A DNA stretch of 64,000 nucleotides from Anisakis pegreffii. Taxonomy: Eukaryota > Nematoda > Chromadorea > Rhabditida > Anisakidae. The stretch lies in assembly GCA_035041965.1 (NCBI GenBank), contig JAPYMA010001684.1, positions 62,001-126,000 of the forward strand, written 5' to 3'. The first letter of the stretch is position 1, and each line of letters starts with the position of its first letter. The position numbers and the translations under genes were made by a program. This document shows, piece by piece, positions 48,517-60,647 of the stretch. The notes beneath the pieces are model-generated. The model was given only the letters and a program-made list of their open reading frames with translations, ran no database searches and was not told the DNA's origin.

Positions 48517-51500
48517 CTAGTCGAAGTGGAGCTGGTATTCAGCCCCGATCTGTTCCATTAGATCGGGGTTGTCCTCCTTGAATCGCTTCAGGAAGGAGCA
48601 ACATTGGTCGGCCCTCCTCGCCGCCTCCGAGGTGAGGTGCCGTTTGCGGGGGTTCGACACCATCACCTCATCTGCGCCCTCCTCTGGCACCGCGAAGTGT
48701 GAGTTGTCGCGGCCCAGGATCATGAGGCGCGCGGCGGCGGTTTTTCGTGCCTCCATCGTCCGTTTGGAGGCACCGATGCACCTCTCGGTTCGGTGCGAGT
48801 CCATAACCACCTTGATTTCGTCCTCCGAGAGGTGCTCCGAGGGCATCGCAATGACGTGGCCGCACCACGTGCAGAGGGCTGAAATTCATATCAGTTCAAC
48901 TTTCAAATTTTTCCATTAGCATCGAGCACAAAAGAATCATTCCAATATCATTCATACTTCTGCAAACATCAACAATTTCATGAGAGTCAATCATTCAATT
49001 AATCAGTTATGTCCTAGGAATTCCTAGGAATATTATGAACTCTTCGCTGATACTCCATTCAAATAGGCAACATCAGATATTGGATTAATTTTGAATCATC
49101 GTCAAGTTTAAAAGTAACCAAGTGAAGTGATAACATACTTTCTTGTTGATGACATGCGGCCCTCCGCACGTGGATTTTCCAGGCCCTCACGGTTTTGAAT
49201 GGGGCTGAGGACCTGGCACAACCGGGCAATCGGCACCCTGAAACATGGATTGTAAGTGAATAACGCTAGTAAATTTGGTGTCTTTAAGAAATCTGAAGAG
49301 AAACGATTGAATATTCGCTTACAAAATGAATAAGCGAACGAATTACGATAGCGTAGTCAGTCAAAATCTTATGAACTGATGCAATCAATTGTATCAGAAT
49401 ATTGCTTCTGATGATGATCAGTGACAGTAAATGCCTAGTTGTTTTTCAAACCGATTACGATGGTAATAGTAATGGTAATAATGATAAATCAATGATAATG
49501 ACTCGCGACATTCAAAATTAGCTTACATATTAAGTTGTTTTCGCATACTTGGTATGCATCTGTTGATGGTGCCGAAAGCTCGGCTTGGTGTTCCGGCCTC
49601 ATGCTCTCGATGTTATGAGGCCGGAACGGCTGCGGCCTTTGTTGCTCCCGTCTTCGTGGCTGCCTTGGTGAACGGGGTCTGCGCCTGAATATTATTAATG
49701 CTTAAAACGCTTTGATAATTAATCACACTATTGCTTGATTAGTCATCCGAATGAAAAGGATGTTCACACTAATATTGTTTCCATTTTTACAATTCTATTC
49801 ACTGCGGTTTTTTCGCGGTTTTCGACTGCATTTTCATATTTTCCCACTAACTGCTCATAAATCATTTTTCGCGCTCGAGAAACGATCAAAATTTCAAGTA
49901 TCTTCTCGTTAGAAAACTAACGATTTTGATTACTTAAACTAACGATTATTTTGATTACTTAAAAAAACTAACGATTATTTTGATTACTTAAACAGCGATT
50001 GTTAGAACGTTCATAGAATAAAGAATGCGAAATGCTAACAAATTAATGTTAGATGAAATAATCCAAATAGATTAAGATACTTACAGCCAGTAGTGGTGGG
50101 GCTGCGCAGCCCCGCTTTCGTCATCAGGGACGGGGTCGTTGTTAGTTGGGGGTAATTCGGGGTCAGGTTGGGGTTCGGGGTCTTGGTGAGGTAGGGGGAA
50201 GGGGAAGGGGTTAAATTCGTTAAAGTCGGGGTTAGGGTCAAAAAAGTCCTCGGGCTCTGGGGGAGCTGGTTCGGCTTCCATCTCATCGCCGGATGAGTGC
50301 CCATCGTCCTCTCCGCGCAATACCTGGAATGATTACCTCTTCAGTGGGAATAATCTATCAATCATTTTGGAGTCGCAAAATATATGCAACTGAGTCGAAA
50401 AATTTATGCAAGTAAACTATTTCTCCTTGCTAAAACTATTACATAGTTATCACATTTATTCCTCGCTAAAAACTATTCCATAGTTAGCTCACTGTCACCA
50501 AAAATTCTTCATACGGAGCGTTTCAATACAGTAAATAAGGTTTTTAAAATTGTTATCATCAAATTTCCCATCGTCTAATAAGCCAATAAGTCGCAAGTCA
50601 AAATATCGCACCGTATTAATTAACAGCATCAAAAGTCATATAAGATATCGAGAATGATCATTAGAATGTTCAAATTCTTCGAAATAATATCGCATTTCAC
50701 TTACGTCGAGCGGAGGTTCGAACGCATATCGTTCCATTTCCGCTAAACATTCGTCCGTGTCGACGTACTGAAACAAGATGAAATTCGATGATTACAGTGG
50801 TCAAATTTTGACGCGATATTGAAATGTTCATTTTGTTTGTTCTTTTTCAATCGTTCAACGTTAATACTTGAGTTTATTCAAAAAAAACTTTTTTTTCGAT
50901 CGTTTGAATGATTATTTTCGAGCGACCGTTCATATTCGAAATAAGGAAATATTTCCTATTCCAAACGCAACACGATTAGAAAAAAAGGATTCATCAGTTC
51001 TACGATTGATCAGAAAGTTGTCTGAGTTATTCAGAAGATCTCACTTGACGCGGAGTAGGACGTATCAGGGCGGTGTACCGGCCAATAGTTTCGCGCAGAA
51101 CTTGGTGGATTGGGCCGGATACACCGAAATGCCAGCACTGGCCACCCGTGCCAGGTAGGTGGACCAGTAGCTGGATTCCACTCATCCGGCAAACCGCCTC
51201 GACGAGCAGGGGATGCGGTTTCCCTGCTCGTGCCGCTCTCACTGAAATAACGCAATATTATCGATGCTACTGGACGAATTCGATAAGCTAGACCACAAAT
51301 TTGTCATCATCATTAGTAATCCTTTATCTTATTTCATTCCATTATGCACTTGATTAACGTTTTGGAATCGAACTGTGGGGAACCATTCATTTTCATTAAG
51401 TGCAATCTTCAGCCATTTGGAGCGATATAATCACCTACTTCATTCCAAGTTATTCGCTTTATCTTTTGTTTCACAAAAGCATCGAGGAACCAAAAAAGCT

Positions 51501-51905
51501 CCTCTCTTCATACCCACAATATTCATTCATGACATTCATGAATAATCACTATAGTCCTTATTGTGTTCCTGTATTTATTGTAATTGTTGCATGTATAACT
51601 TTAAGGAATTACTCTATTCTATACACACCTGCGGCATGAACCCCCATCCGTGGGGGCAGTGTGCGTGTTGAGAGCGGCCAATTGCTCTTCACCCACCGAA
51701 CCAGCTCTTCTCGCCTCGGCATGAAACTAAGAATCGCCAGTACTTGCAGCAAGTTGCTGCACGAAACCGTTCCTCGGCCCCCATATGGCCGATGTTCCCC
51801 TTGGAGGGCCAACTCCGGATGGCCCACCTCTCCGTAACGCGCGCGCCATTCATGATTCTTCCTCCTCGTGTCCGTGTCCAAATTTGTCGTGTCGCGTCGT
51901 CTCAT
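48517..51905 (-). CDS. Unknown GC-rich protein with two zinc-finger-like motifs, 464 aa, seven exons
   Basis: Exons (minus): 51629-51905, 51045-51241, 50705-50767, 50085-50323, 49527-49684, 49139-49237, 48517-48878 (stop TAG). All junction phases agree and splice sites are good. The ATG lies five bases after TTCTTCTAG, a likely trans-splice acceptor. I do not recognise the protein. Layout: residues 1-158, a globular-looking part with Cys49 (GTVSCSNLLQVLAIL) and a later VHLPGTGGQCWHFG; residues 180-258, acidic and proline-rich (PEPEDFFDPNPD); residues 260-290, Arg/Pro/Gln-rich; then C313-x4-C318-x15-H334-x6-H341 and C347-x2-C350-x22-H373-x4-C378; then a basic helical end. The exons are far richer in GC than their introns and than exons of neighbouring genes. 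An N-terminal OTU-protease-like fold plus zinc fingers recalls R2-group retrotransposon proteins, but the catalytic His is not evident and no reverse transcriptase is present. Nuclear, nucleic-acid binding is inferred. Confidence 0.75.
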
Positions 51906-54121
51906 CTTAACTAGAAGAAATCTCGTAGGATATTGTTGAAGATGAATGTGGTAATCACCTCTCTATCGTGTGCTTGAATCCCTTGATCCCAACTCATTTA
52001 CATCAATTTTTTTGGAGCTGACAAATTTTCTCGTTGTCCTCCCACTATGAACAATGCATTTTGATTGTCAAATGTCAAAGCCTTATGTACAGCGTTGATG
52101 AAATAGAAGATAGCAGTGACAATATTTTCGAGAAACCAAGGTATCAAAATTCAGGTGCTCCAATAATAAAGAATATTTTCAGAGTTAGAGGTATATTAGA
52201 TAGAAATGCTGAACGTAAGAGAAATTAATCCAAATAAGAAATTCATTGCAAGCATGCCTACAACCGCAAAACATTCATTAGGATCAAGTCGCATCAAGGA
52301 ACGCGATGCAGGTCGGATTCCCCTTGCAAAAATACTTCAATAAGTCAGGAGGATTGTGAAATGCTGTCCAGTATCATGGAAACCCCCATATTTTTTGTGT
52401 TTAGATGCCAATCCGAACAATGCAATAAACGTAAATTTCCCATTTGGTCAGCGAGCGATCAAAAATAATCCACTATCCGCTGATGTTGTCAGTTAGATTG
52501 ACAAGAAATCGCCTGCTATAGGAATTTTTGGTTGAAAATGAGGGAGTTCTATTCTTGCTCTGCTATGAGATAGTACGGAAGAACGGGTTCAGATGTGTGA
52601 AAGATGATGAAGCACGAATTCAGCTATAAATTTCTTAACATGCTAAACGTTAATGAGCGTTGAGAGCGCAACAAACGGAAAAATTTCATGAGCATTATGA
52701 AGTGAACATTTACGTGCACATATGGGATTTTGATGGTTTTAACGGTTTTAAGGATAGGCAGACATTCATGATCGCTGGTGATATCACAAATTCATGCGCC
52801 GTTGTAAGTTTAGACATATTCTGATTGATGTCTTTACGACGGACTTTTATGATTTCGATTCACTCATTTTGTTTAATGCCCTTACTCATTCACTCATTTG
52901 ATGGTCAGTTTCCCGACCACAAGCTCAAAACCGTTGGAATGATAACAAGCTTAAACGAGCTATTTACAGCAGCATAGATGAAGAATTCAGGCAGTTTCAA
53001 CAATTTCAAGAATCACTAAATTTCTCTTAATTTCAGAATCACTTCGAAATTTCGTGAACGCTACGATGGAATAAGGTATTGTAATGGAACGGTCTTAAGT
53101 AATATCAAATGATAAACAATTTGATGGAAATGAGACGAAAATTGCTCGCGTGTGCAAGTTTGCAGAATTAGATCGTGAATGCATTAAACATTCCAAAGTA
53201 CAATGAAATACCGATGCATTTAGTGGGGCAATGTGAACAAGATTCAGCAGCATTTTTGGCTATTATGCGCCTCAAATGGATCGAAGATGAATCTCATGAT
53301 CAGCTCAAAGCATGCGAAAAATAAGATTGCATTCAAGATATACAAATATCAATGAGACAGCCTGGAATATGCGACGAAAGCTACTGTTGTATTGGAATAA
53401 GTGCTTGAAATGTAGATCGATTCAACATCAATATCACAATGAATCAAAGCGAGTAACGCGCAGGCAATCTGATACCGAAATGTCGTGAAGGAATCGGAAA
53501 TAAATTGAGCACAAGTGAACGAATCAACGAACAAATCATCAAAAGAATGAATGGATAAATAAACCAAAGCAAATGATAAGAAAACTTACAATTTTTTCGA
53601 AAAACTTTCGCCCGAGCGGTGTGGTCAGTACCGCTTACCAATTACTCGAAGTTTGCCTGCAATCGAACGTATATAGGTGAATGAATATTATCGTGTGGTT
53701 GAAAACGAATCAGATTATCAAGATTCGAGCGAAGTCCGTAGTCACAACCAGAAAGTGCTTGAAGAGGAAACTGCATAAAAGCGACTGTATAAGAAGCGAC
53801 TGTGAAAGTCAAATTTGCTTTTAAACAGAAGGCTAATTAACATATTTGCATAAGCACAAAAATCTCTTACAAAATATCACAGTGATTTAGAAATAATTTG
53901 CATTTAGGACGAGTAATATTGCGTTATTGCATAACTGATAATGATTTAAAAAAAGAAAAAATAGCGAAATTTAGAATCCTCGAATGTCGATTAAAATGAG
54001 GTGAGGAGAGGTATCTGACACGTGTGGACTATGCAAGCAACCTGTCACTCGGAATTGATATAGACGTTGCATTGAAATCAATAGATCAACACAGAAGCAG
54101 AGGCATAGATCAATAACAGAT

Positions 54122-54397
54122 TCAGTGTTGACGATGATCAGAGAACAGTGGGTGTGACAGTGGTGTGTCATTTTTTTGCTCGGTGCATGAGTGAATCAAA
54201 TGCGTGAGAAAGCATCGAGAATGATCTTCCACACTCTGATCTGTGTCCATCAAGCGAGCACACTCATCGAAATTACCAACCACTGTAAAGCATTTCTCAA
54301 CTACTACGCGACATATTTGAGTCAAATTTATTAGATTTTGATGGCTCCATTTGAGCAGTTGACTATCATTTAGCAAAAGTGTTTTGATGAGAAGCAT
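54122..54397 (-). CDS. Possible small cysteine-rich ORF or terminal exon, 91 aa
   Basis: The frame runs from ATG at 54397 to TGA at 54122. It reads naturally and holds six cysteines at mixed spacings (ICRVVVEKCFTVVGNFDECA, then SRCFLTHLIHSC), with a predicted helix before them. An acceptor-like AATGATAG lies inside at about 54378, so the true exon may begin there. Spaced cysteines of this sort occur in secreted nematode DUF19-type domains, but the pattern does not match fully. No partner exon could be joined. Confidence 0.35.
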   Translation of the reverse strand: MLLIKTLLLNDSQLLKWSHQNLINLTQICRVVVEKCFTVVGNFDECARLMDTDQSVEDHSRCFLTHLIHSCTEQKNDTPLSHPLFSDHRQH

Positions 54398-54572
54398 TAA
54401 TGAAGAAAGCAGTTAAATTTACTCGATAAAATTTCCATGCGAGAATGAAACGTCTGTTAGCATCTCCTGCAAACAATACTGATAACGAACTCTCTTCGAA
54501 TAACGAATCAGTTGTGAGATACTTTTGAGAAGGACATGATAAAACTGTTTGTAATTATTTGTTTGTCACCAT

Positions 54573-54683
54573 TTATGATCTAGGTAAGGAGCCAAAACTC
54601 TTCTCGCAGCAAATCGTAAGACCGTCCGGCAGCGCATCTCCATTGAGAAGCGCCGAGATCATTTCGACATCATTTCGCATATC
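54573..54683 (-). CDS. Possible terminal exon, 36 codons
   Basis: A GC-richer block after the acceptor ATTCCTTTATAG reads DMRNDVEMISALLNGDALPD and on to a TAA at 54573-54575. The plus strand is also open in more than one frame, but the minus strand has the better acceptor with a pyrimidine tract. No family recognised and no upstream exon found. Confidence 0.3.
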   Translation of the reverse strand, partial: DMRNDVEMISALLNGDALPDGLTICCEKSFGSLPRS

Positions 54684-55211
54684 CTATAAAGGAATGCATT
54701 CAACTTGTCTATTGGCCGAACATTGATTATCAACCTGATAATCGCATGATAAGTCTAAAAAAAGAGCCCGTGTCGGTAAAATATTGTCAAAATGTACATT
54801 TTTCTTATTGTCAGTGATGCACGAATGCAAATTTCCGGGGAACTGGTTGCCTTTCTATAGGAACGAGGTTTTAAGAGAGCAGACGATTTCAGCTTGCTAT
54901 AATCGGTGTAATCATGTTCAGTTTAGTGGTCGGGACGATCTTTGCTTCGTTTCAGCTCACCGTTTACCGACATCAAACAATCATGTGATAAATTAAAAGA
55001 TATTCTCCGATGAGCTCTTTTGCATTGCATTTGACGAAATTTTAATCGCTTTTCTGCAGCTGACCTGATAACTTTTTACAATTTCCTTTGATCACCGAAG
55101 CAAAAATTACCTATACCCTTATGCTTCGAAACGAAACGCTTAGTCGTTGCACAGCAATAAGTTATAATTAGCACCCCAAGAAGAGCTATCTGATGGCTTT
55201 CTTAAATTCAG

Positions 55212-55244
55212 GATTGGCTAGCTGACACTGTCAGTTAGCCAATC
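55212..55244. repeat. 33-nt near-perfect palindrome
   Basis: GATTGGCTAGCTGACA (55212-55227) and TGTCAGTTAGCCAATC (55229-55244) pair with one mismatch and almost no loop, flanked by AAATTC and AAATTC-like ends. It lies about 300 bases past the peroxiredoxin stop codon and could be a foldback remnant. Confidence 0.8.
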
Positions 55245-55549
55245 AACTTAAATTCTGTCGAGTTGTACTGATCAAATTCTTGATTTTAGGAACAAATAGA
55301 ATCTCGCAAGGTTTTCCTTTGACCAGAGAAGTCTCTACAGAGGATTTTTAACGCCAATATGATATTATTCTTTGGAAACATTTGATTTGGTGTTGAAGGC
55401 AAAACAACAGGAACGATTTTCCTGCAGAACTTGATTTGTGAGTGCGTGTATGATACCACGAAACTGCGAAGAAAGTTTATTCGAATCACTGAATTAAACA
55501 AATTATGAGATAAAATCAGTTCGATTCGTTTGGCCTTGCCGGAATGATT

Positions 55550-57349
55550 TTATTTTTGTTTCGCGAAGTATTTCTTGCTTCCTTTTGGATCCGCTTTCAT
55601 AGTGTCTTGACCAGGTTTCCATCCAGCTGGGCAAACCTGAAATATCGTTTAGAGCAAAGTCTTATTTTGGCATTTAGTTGAGATGGAAAATGTTTCACGG
55701 TGATATTGCATACCATTTGATCTGTCCGGAAAGTAATGCTCTTTTGAATTGTTTTGCCTCTTATTCCAACAAACTTCCAATTGTTTGTAGAATCTTATTA
55801 AGTTTTGTGGTGTGAGTCAGATTTCTGTAATCCTCTATTCTTTGTATTTGAGAAGTTCAACGCAATTTGCGAATCACATTCGTCGCGCTGATCGGAAGAT
55901 TGCGATAACTGACCTCGCCATGCTCATCCGTGTACTGAAGTGCTTGAATGAGACGCACAGTCTCATCAACGGATCGACCAATCGGCAAATCGTTAATGGT
56001 AATTTGCCGAATTATTCCCTTACCATCGATTATGAACAATCCTCTATAAAATCAAACGCATTACTGCAACGATGGAACTTTTGGGCCTTTCCCATCTTGT
56101 GAAGAAAATTTTATTGGCTCAACATCAGAAACATTAATAAAATCATTCAGATACATTCATATCTGAGTACTGCAACTCATATGATAATGGATGCGATTCT
56201 TCTCATTGATCACGTAATAAATTTGAGCGCAAACATTAATTGTTCATATTTTGTTCATATTTCATTGAACAATTGACTGTTAAAATAGCTTTTTTACAGT
56301 TAACTAACTAAATTCAGTGTTTCTAATTCTACATTTCGGTGGTTAATCAGACGAAAAAATTTTTCGTTTGAGGGAATATTATTTTCTCAATATCTTCGCA
56401 AGTGTAATAAATAATCTCTTATATAAGTTCCAGAAGCATGAGATTCATGAATTCCTCACACACCCACCCACCTGTACGCTACACCCTCATCCTCTTTCAA
56501 TACTCCGTAATCACGACTGATCTGTTGGGTGGGATCAGCCATCACCGGAATACGCATATCACCAAGTCCACCCTCCTTTCTTGGCTGACTGATCCAGGCG
56601 AAATGTGAGAATTTTGAGTCTGTCGATGCAGCGACCACTGCGCATTTGAGAGCCTTGAACTCGTCGAGTCTATCCGAGAAGGCGATTATTTCGGTTGGAC
56701 ACACGAACGTACTGAAATACTTCACAATATTTAAGTAAATATTTACACGAGATAAATCTTTTATTAAAGCAATAAAGATAAAGTATCTCGCAAATTTCCG
56801 CATTTCACTTTTATATTTGAAGAGCACCAAAGATTAGTTCAAGACTGCTATTGAATCCGCATATCATATCTTACATTGAGGTGGTCCTGAATGTAAGGTA
56901 TAAGTGTTAAGCACCGATCAGTGAGCACTGAATATTTGGAAAGCACTATAATTCTGATCTCCAGACGACCGTACCGGTGTTCAAATCATGCAATTTGCAA
57001 TCAAATCACAAGTGTTGCTACCACTATTCGATGCTTGTGCGCATTTTCTTGTCCTGAATCATGTGAAAAAGCTGGTTTATGGGAGTAAATTTTGAATTTT
57101 TCAACCCTTTAAATGTCCAGTGTTCTGACAACAAGTGTTATAAAATATTTCAGTATGGATTATTCATAATCCGATATCGATCGAATGATCGAATCAACAA
57201 TAATGCGACACTTACAAATCGGCCGGATAGAAGAAAAGAACCAAATAAGCGCCTTTGTAGTCGTTCAACGAAATTGTTTTGAAGTCACCGTTTACAACTG
57301 CATCTGCTGTGAATGGCGGTGCTGGACGTCCAATAAATGCTTTGGTCAT
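55550..57349 (-). CDS. prdx-2: Typical 2-Cys peroxiredoxin, 196 aa, four exons
   Basis: Exons (minus): 57216-57349, 56472-56711, 55914-56043, 55550-55636 (stop TAA). Phases agree; 196 residues is the family's usual length. It reduces hydrogen peroxide and alkyl hydroperoxides in the cytosol, using thioredoxin for recycling. Peroxidatic Cys49 lies in [13 protein letters not shown] and resolving Cys170 in EVCPAGW. GGLG and a C-terminal YF (KKYFAKQK) are both present; these mark the eukaryotic form that is sensitive to over-oxidation. [21 protein letters not shown] dimer sequence is conserved (here [11 protein letters not shown]). The start ATG follows a GTTGCAG acceptor by nine bases, consistent with trans-splicing. 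The C. elegans relative is PRDX-2; the symbol is given by that similarity. Nothing unusual is seen. Confidence 0.95.
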
Positions 57350-58342
57350 ATCGTTTGTCTGCAACCACAACAAAAAAAACCCACTCTTCTCGAAATAAAA
57401 CCGTGTCAGTGCATAAAATTCCAAATATCCAGACCCATATCTTGACTGAGACGGTCTCATTAATTCATGCGAATCATTCTCACAGACGTGTGTAATATTT
57501 CGTAATATTCTCAAGCGTTCATGAACATCATGCAATATTCTTCTCACACAATGCTTCCCTGTTTGCTCTTGAACATTTCTCACAGTCAAATAAAAAAGAG
57601 GCATCTGAAGGAAGTGCAGTTGGTTTGTTTACGGGTAGGTTCAATAGTGAAGTATTGAGCCACTGATATGGCTCAAATAAAAGAAAGGGTTGAGAGCGCA
57701 GTCTCTAACCAGTACTTCTGATTGTTACGAAACGGAATGGGCTATAACTGCGTTGTGTCGATAAGCTTGCAAGACATACGAAAAAATGACTCAGTTAATC
57801 ATCCAATCTTTTGTCTATACCCTCAACAGAAACATCTTGTGAGAGATTGAAGGGTGTACAAACAATTTGCGAAAATTAAAAATTTGCGTTGATTTGTCTA
57901 AGGTACTAACGAAGCATATTCATTTTGATGCTTTGAGCACTAAAGTGCCTTGAACGACAATTTTTCAAATTTTCTGCACATTTCAGTAAAACCGGGAAAC
58001 TCCATAGATTAGAGGCATCTGTGTAAAGTGTGAAATTTCAACAAATGTGAAGTTTTTTTGGGGTTTCTTCAGTGAACATAAGGATTAATTCGTGATTCAC
58101 AAAAGCTCTGCTCTAACTTACGAATGAGGAGCGCTTGAGAATAAACTTCAAATCGTATAAACTGAATTGTAGGCTGAACTCTTAAGCCGGTTTACAGAAC
58201 AACGAGTTTTTGGTGTTCTTCTAGTTAAAACGATATTCAAGGAGAAAGGAATGGAATAAGACTGAGCAATACAAGCTCAGACGTCTTGTGAAGTTTTCAC
58301 TGAAATCTCAAACAAATGCGAACAAAATATGCCTTTGCTTAC

Positions 58343-58432
58343 CTGCCGACGATACATCAGTGAAGCGAAACTTCGATTCGAAGTCGTCGGTTTCCTGGCA
58401 ACCGACTGTGCACCCTCCTGGCAGCATGCAAT
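58343..58432 (-). CDS. Possible internal exon, 90 bases
   Basis: Bounded by the acceptor ATGATTCAG and the strong donor CAG|GTAAGC. Two frames are open: one reads IACCQEGAQSVARKPTTS, the other CMLPGGCTVGCQETDDFES, which is cysteine-rich like a small extracellular domain. A candidate following exon, near 58112-58175, begins after GAGTTCAG and ends at the strong donor C|GTAAGTT; it is compatible with either frame. No family recognised. Confidence 0.35.
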
Positions 58433-59729
58433 CTGAATCATGTTATCGCAAACATAACGTCGTCTCTTCGATTTGTAAATAATCCGATAGGCGATAAACT
58501 TTAATGAATCATGCAAGGCAGCGCATGCGTTAACTCGATGAAATGGCAATGAAAGCCTTGCAATTCTGATAGTGCTTCAGCGTGGAATTATTTGCATCAC
58601 TTTCCGATGCATCCAGATATGTGATGTTTTGCATAAATCACTAAAAGTATTTAAAAATGAAAGATCACTGAGAGAAGTGAAATATTTGTCGATGATTGTA
58701 TTATAGCCACTTAACTAGGAAGTCACAAGTAATATGATGGTGTGCACTTATCAAACTTAACAATAACGATGCTCAGCATTCTTAAATCCTGAAATTGTGA
58801 CAGTTTTCTTCAGGGAGCTCAAGCGTTCAGATCGATCGACTGCACTGAATCTGTCCGAAAAATACGAATTCATTGAGTCACTAATTCACAGACTGATTAA
58901 AAAATATTGCAACTACATGAAATCGTCAAAACCAAAAAGAACAACATATTGTGCTTCATAGTGAATTAAATCAAACTGTAGTGCACTGGTGAGTTATTAA
59001 AAGAAATGAAACTAAGTGTTGAAATGAGAAGCAAATAACTCAAATTGATTTCGGATCAGAGGTGAGATAAACAGCATTAGATAAATGACATAAACAGCAG
59101 TATAGCATCTGGTACGGTTGGTGGAATTTCTCTGCTCTGACGCATATCTATCACAAATATCTACCTAAGCGTTACCAGAAACAGATGTTGAAGTGTATAT
59201 CTCTACTCGTGCATGCCATCGAAAGCCTACAATTAAGCTTTGTAGTCGTGTTACTAAAATCAGAAATAATAAAATGATAGTATTTCTAATTTCCAACTAA
59301 ACGATACGATACATCGAATAAATTGGGAGGATTTTGTGCTGGGAGATTGAAAGTTTTCGCAGCATTGCAAAATCGACAATCTCAACCAAAATGTCGGACG
59401 GATTGCCTGAGTTCTAAATGAAATTAGAATAGATTTGACGTATTCTTGCAAACTTTAGAAAGGATTCCATAGTGACGAATAAGTGCGCAGTTGCCTACTG
59501 ACCATCCCACATCTCAAAATATTTTATGAAGTCAACAAAATTGGACCCAGTTGTTCAAGAACATTTCTCCATTCTTCCAGTACCATCACAGTCCAATGAG
59601 ACAGCTAGATTCAGAAAATCATAGATTTAACTGAACAATCCTGCTTACATGAGAAGATATAGCCATTTTCATGAAGATACCTCAAAGCTGTAAAGGAGCA
59701 CGGTAGGTTTGAATGTGCTCTGGTGAGCT

Positions 59730-59842
59730 CCGGTGAGCTTTTCATTTTTAGAAAACAGAGATTCTGCTCGATCGAACGATGTACAAACATCAATAGGTTT
59801 CCGGGCAAACCTGAGCAGATGGTAGGCTTGAATATATCAAAC
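59730..59842. repeat. 113-bp direct repeat, copy 1
   Basis: From CCGGTGAGCTTTTCATTTTT to GGCTTGAATATATCAAAC. It matches 60135-60247 at 110 of 113 positions. Divergent relatives of its parts (ACGGTAGGTTTGAATGTGC and the GAGAYTCTGCTCGATCGA block) lie at about 59700 and 59998-60080, so this is a small local repeat family. Confidence 0.9.
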
Positions 59843-60134
59843 TCATATTTCTATAGTAATGTATAATATGCATTGAACTATAGTGATCAAATGCATATCA
59901 ATGAGCACCTCAGCGCTAGCTGAGGGAGCTTTAATAAAATAGCTATAGGTCCTCAACGAAGCGGAATCGCCCAAGAAAATATATATTTTTCCGAATGCAG
60001 AGACTCTGCTCGATCGATCGGTGTGAAGAAATTGATATGTTACTGGTCAAAGCTGAGGGTACGGTAGGTTTGAATGTGCCAACCCCTATAGCATAAGAAA
60101 AATAGCTATTGTCTCCTCGCAGAGGCGGAATTTT

Positions 60135-60247
60135 CCGGTGAGCTTTTCATTTTTAGAAAGCAGAGATTCTGCTCGATCGAACGATGTACAAACATCAATA
60201 GGTTTCCGGGCAAACCTGAGCAGACGGTAGGCTTGAACATATCAAAC
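60135..60247. repeat. 113-bp direct repeat, copy 2
   Basis: It differs from copy 1 at 59730-59842 by three single-base changes (A to G, T to C, T to C) and has equal length. It contains TTTCCGGGCAAACCTGAG. No coding frame persists across the copies. Confidence 0.9.
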
Positions 60248-60380
60248 GTTTGAACGTTTTTCTAATAAAACTTCCCTTGGCATCGAACATTTTATGTTTA
60301 AAGCTCACCTATCATGCAAATGAACATGAACAGTATGTGAACAAATGAGTAGCATATGAGAATATTCAGAATTGCCATCC

Positions 60381-60647
60381 TTATTCTTGTTCTGGTGACC
60401 CATAGCCATTTTTGACTATCGCTTTATTTTGTTCCCTGGTTCTATGCACATAATTGACTACTGCGCGGACTTTCTCCCATTCATTCATCTTTATATGATT
60501 TCGAAGCTTATATATCAGTGGATTTCGAAATAGTATAACATCTCTTATTGTCAGATAAGGGTCAGTTTTGATAGATTTCATCATATTTACTCTATTGCAC
60601 TCTCCCTCAATATGTGGTGTTTTCTTTTTATCGTTATCGATAAACAA
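60381..60647 (-). CDS. Hypothetical ORF, 88 codons
   Basis: Open on the minus strand with natural composition (readings include KTDPYLTIRDVILFRNPLIY and MNEWEKVRAVVNYVHRT, ending GYGSPEQE). The frame has an internal ATG (MMKSIKTDP). There is no recognisable domain, signal peptide or splice support. It could be a small gene or a degenerate exon. Confidence 0.3.
   Translation of the reverse strand: MFIDNDKKKTPHIEGECNRVNMMKSIKTDPYLTIRDVILFRNPLIYKLRNHIKMNEWEKVRAVVNYVHRTREQNKAIVKNGYGSPEQE

Larger units (their letters stand above)
51906..55549. other. Intergenic with isolated exon-like blocks
   Basis: Mostly AT-rich without supported genes. Exon-like blocks on the minus strand at 54573-54683 and 54122-54397 are listed separately. 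A short plus-strand open stretch (52034-52228, SVDEIEDSSDNIFEKPRYQ) reads naturally but has no splice or family support. A long hairpin is at 55212-55244. Confidence 0.45.

Noticed and set aside
50035..50304. Thr/Pro/Leu-rich ORF on the minus strand
   Set aside because: It is an alternative frame of the acidic proline-rich exon of the GC-rich gene; the other frame keeps splice phase.
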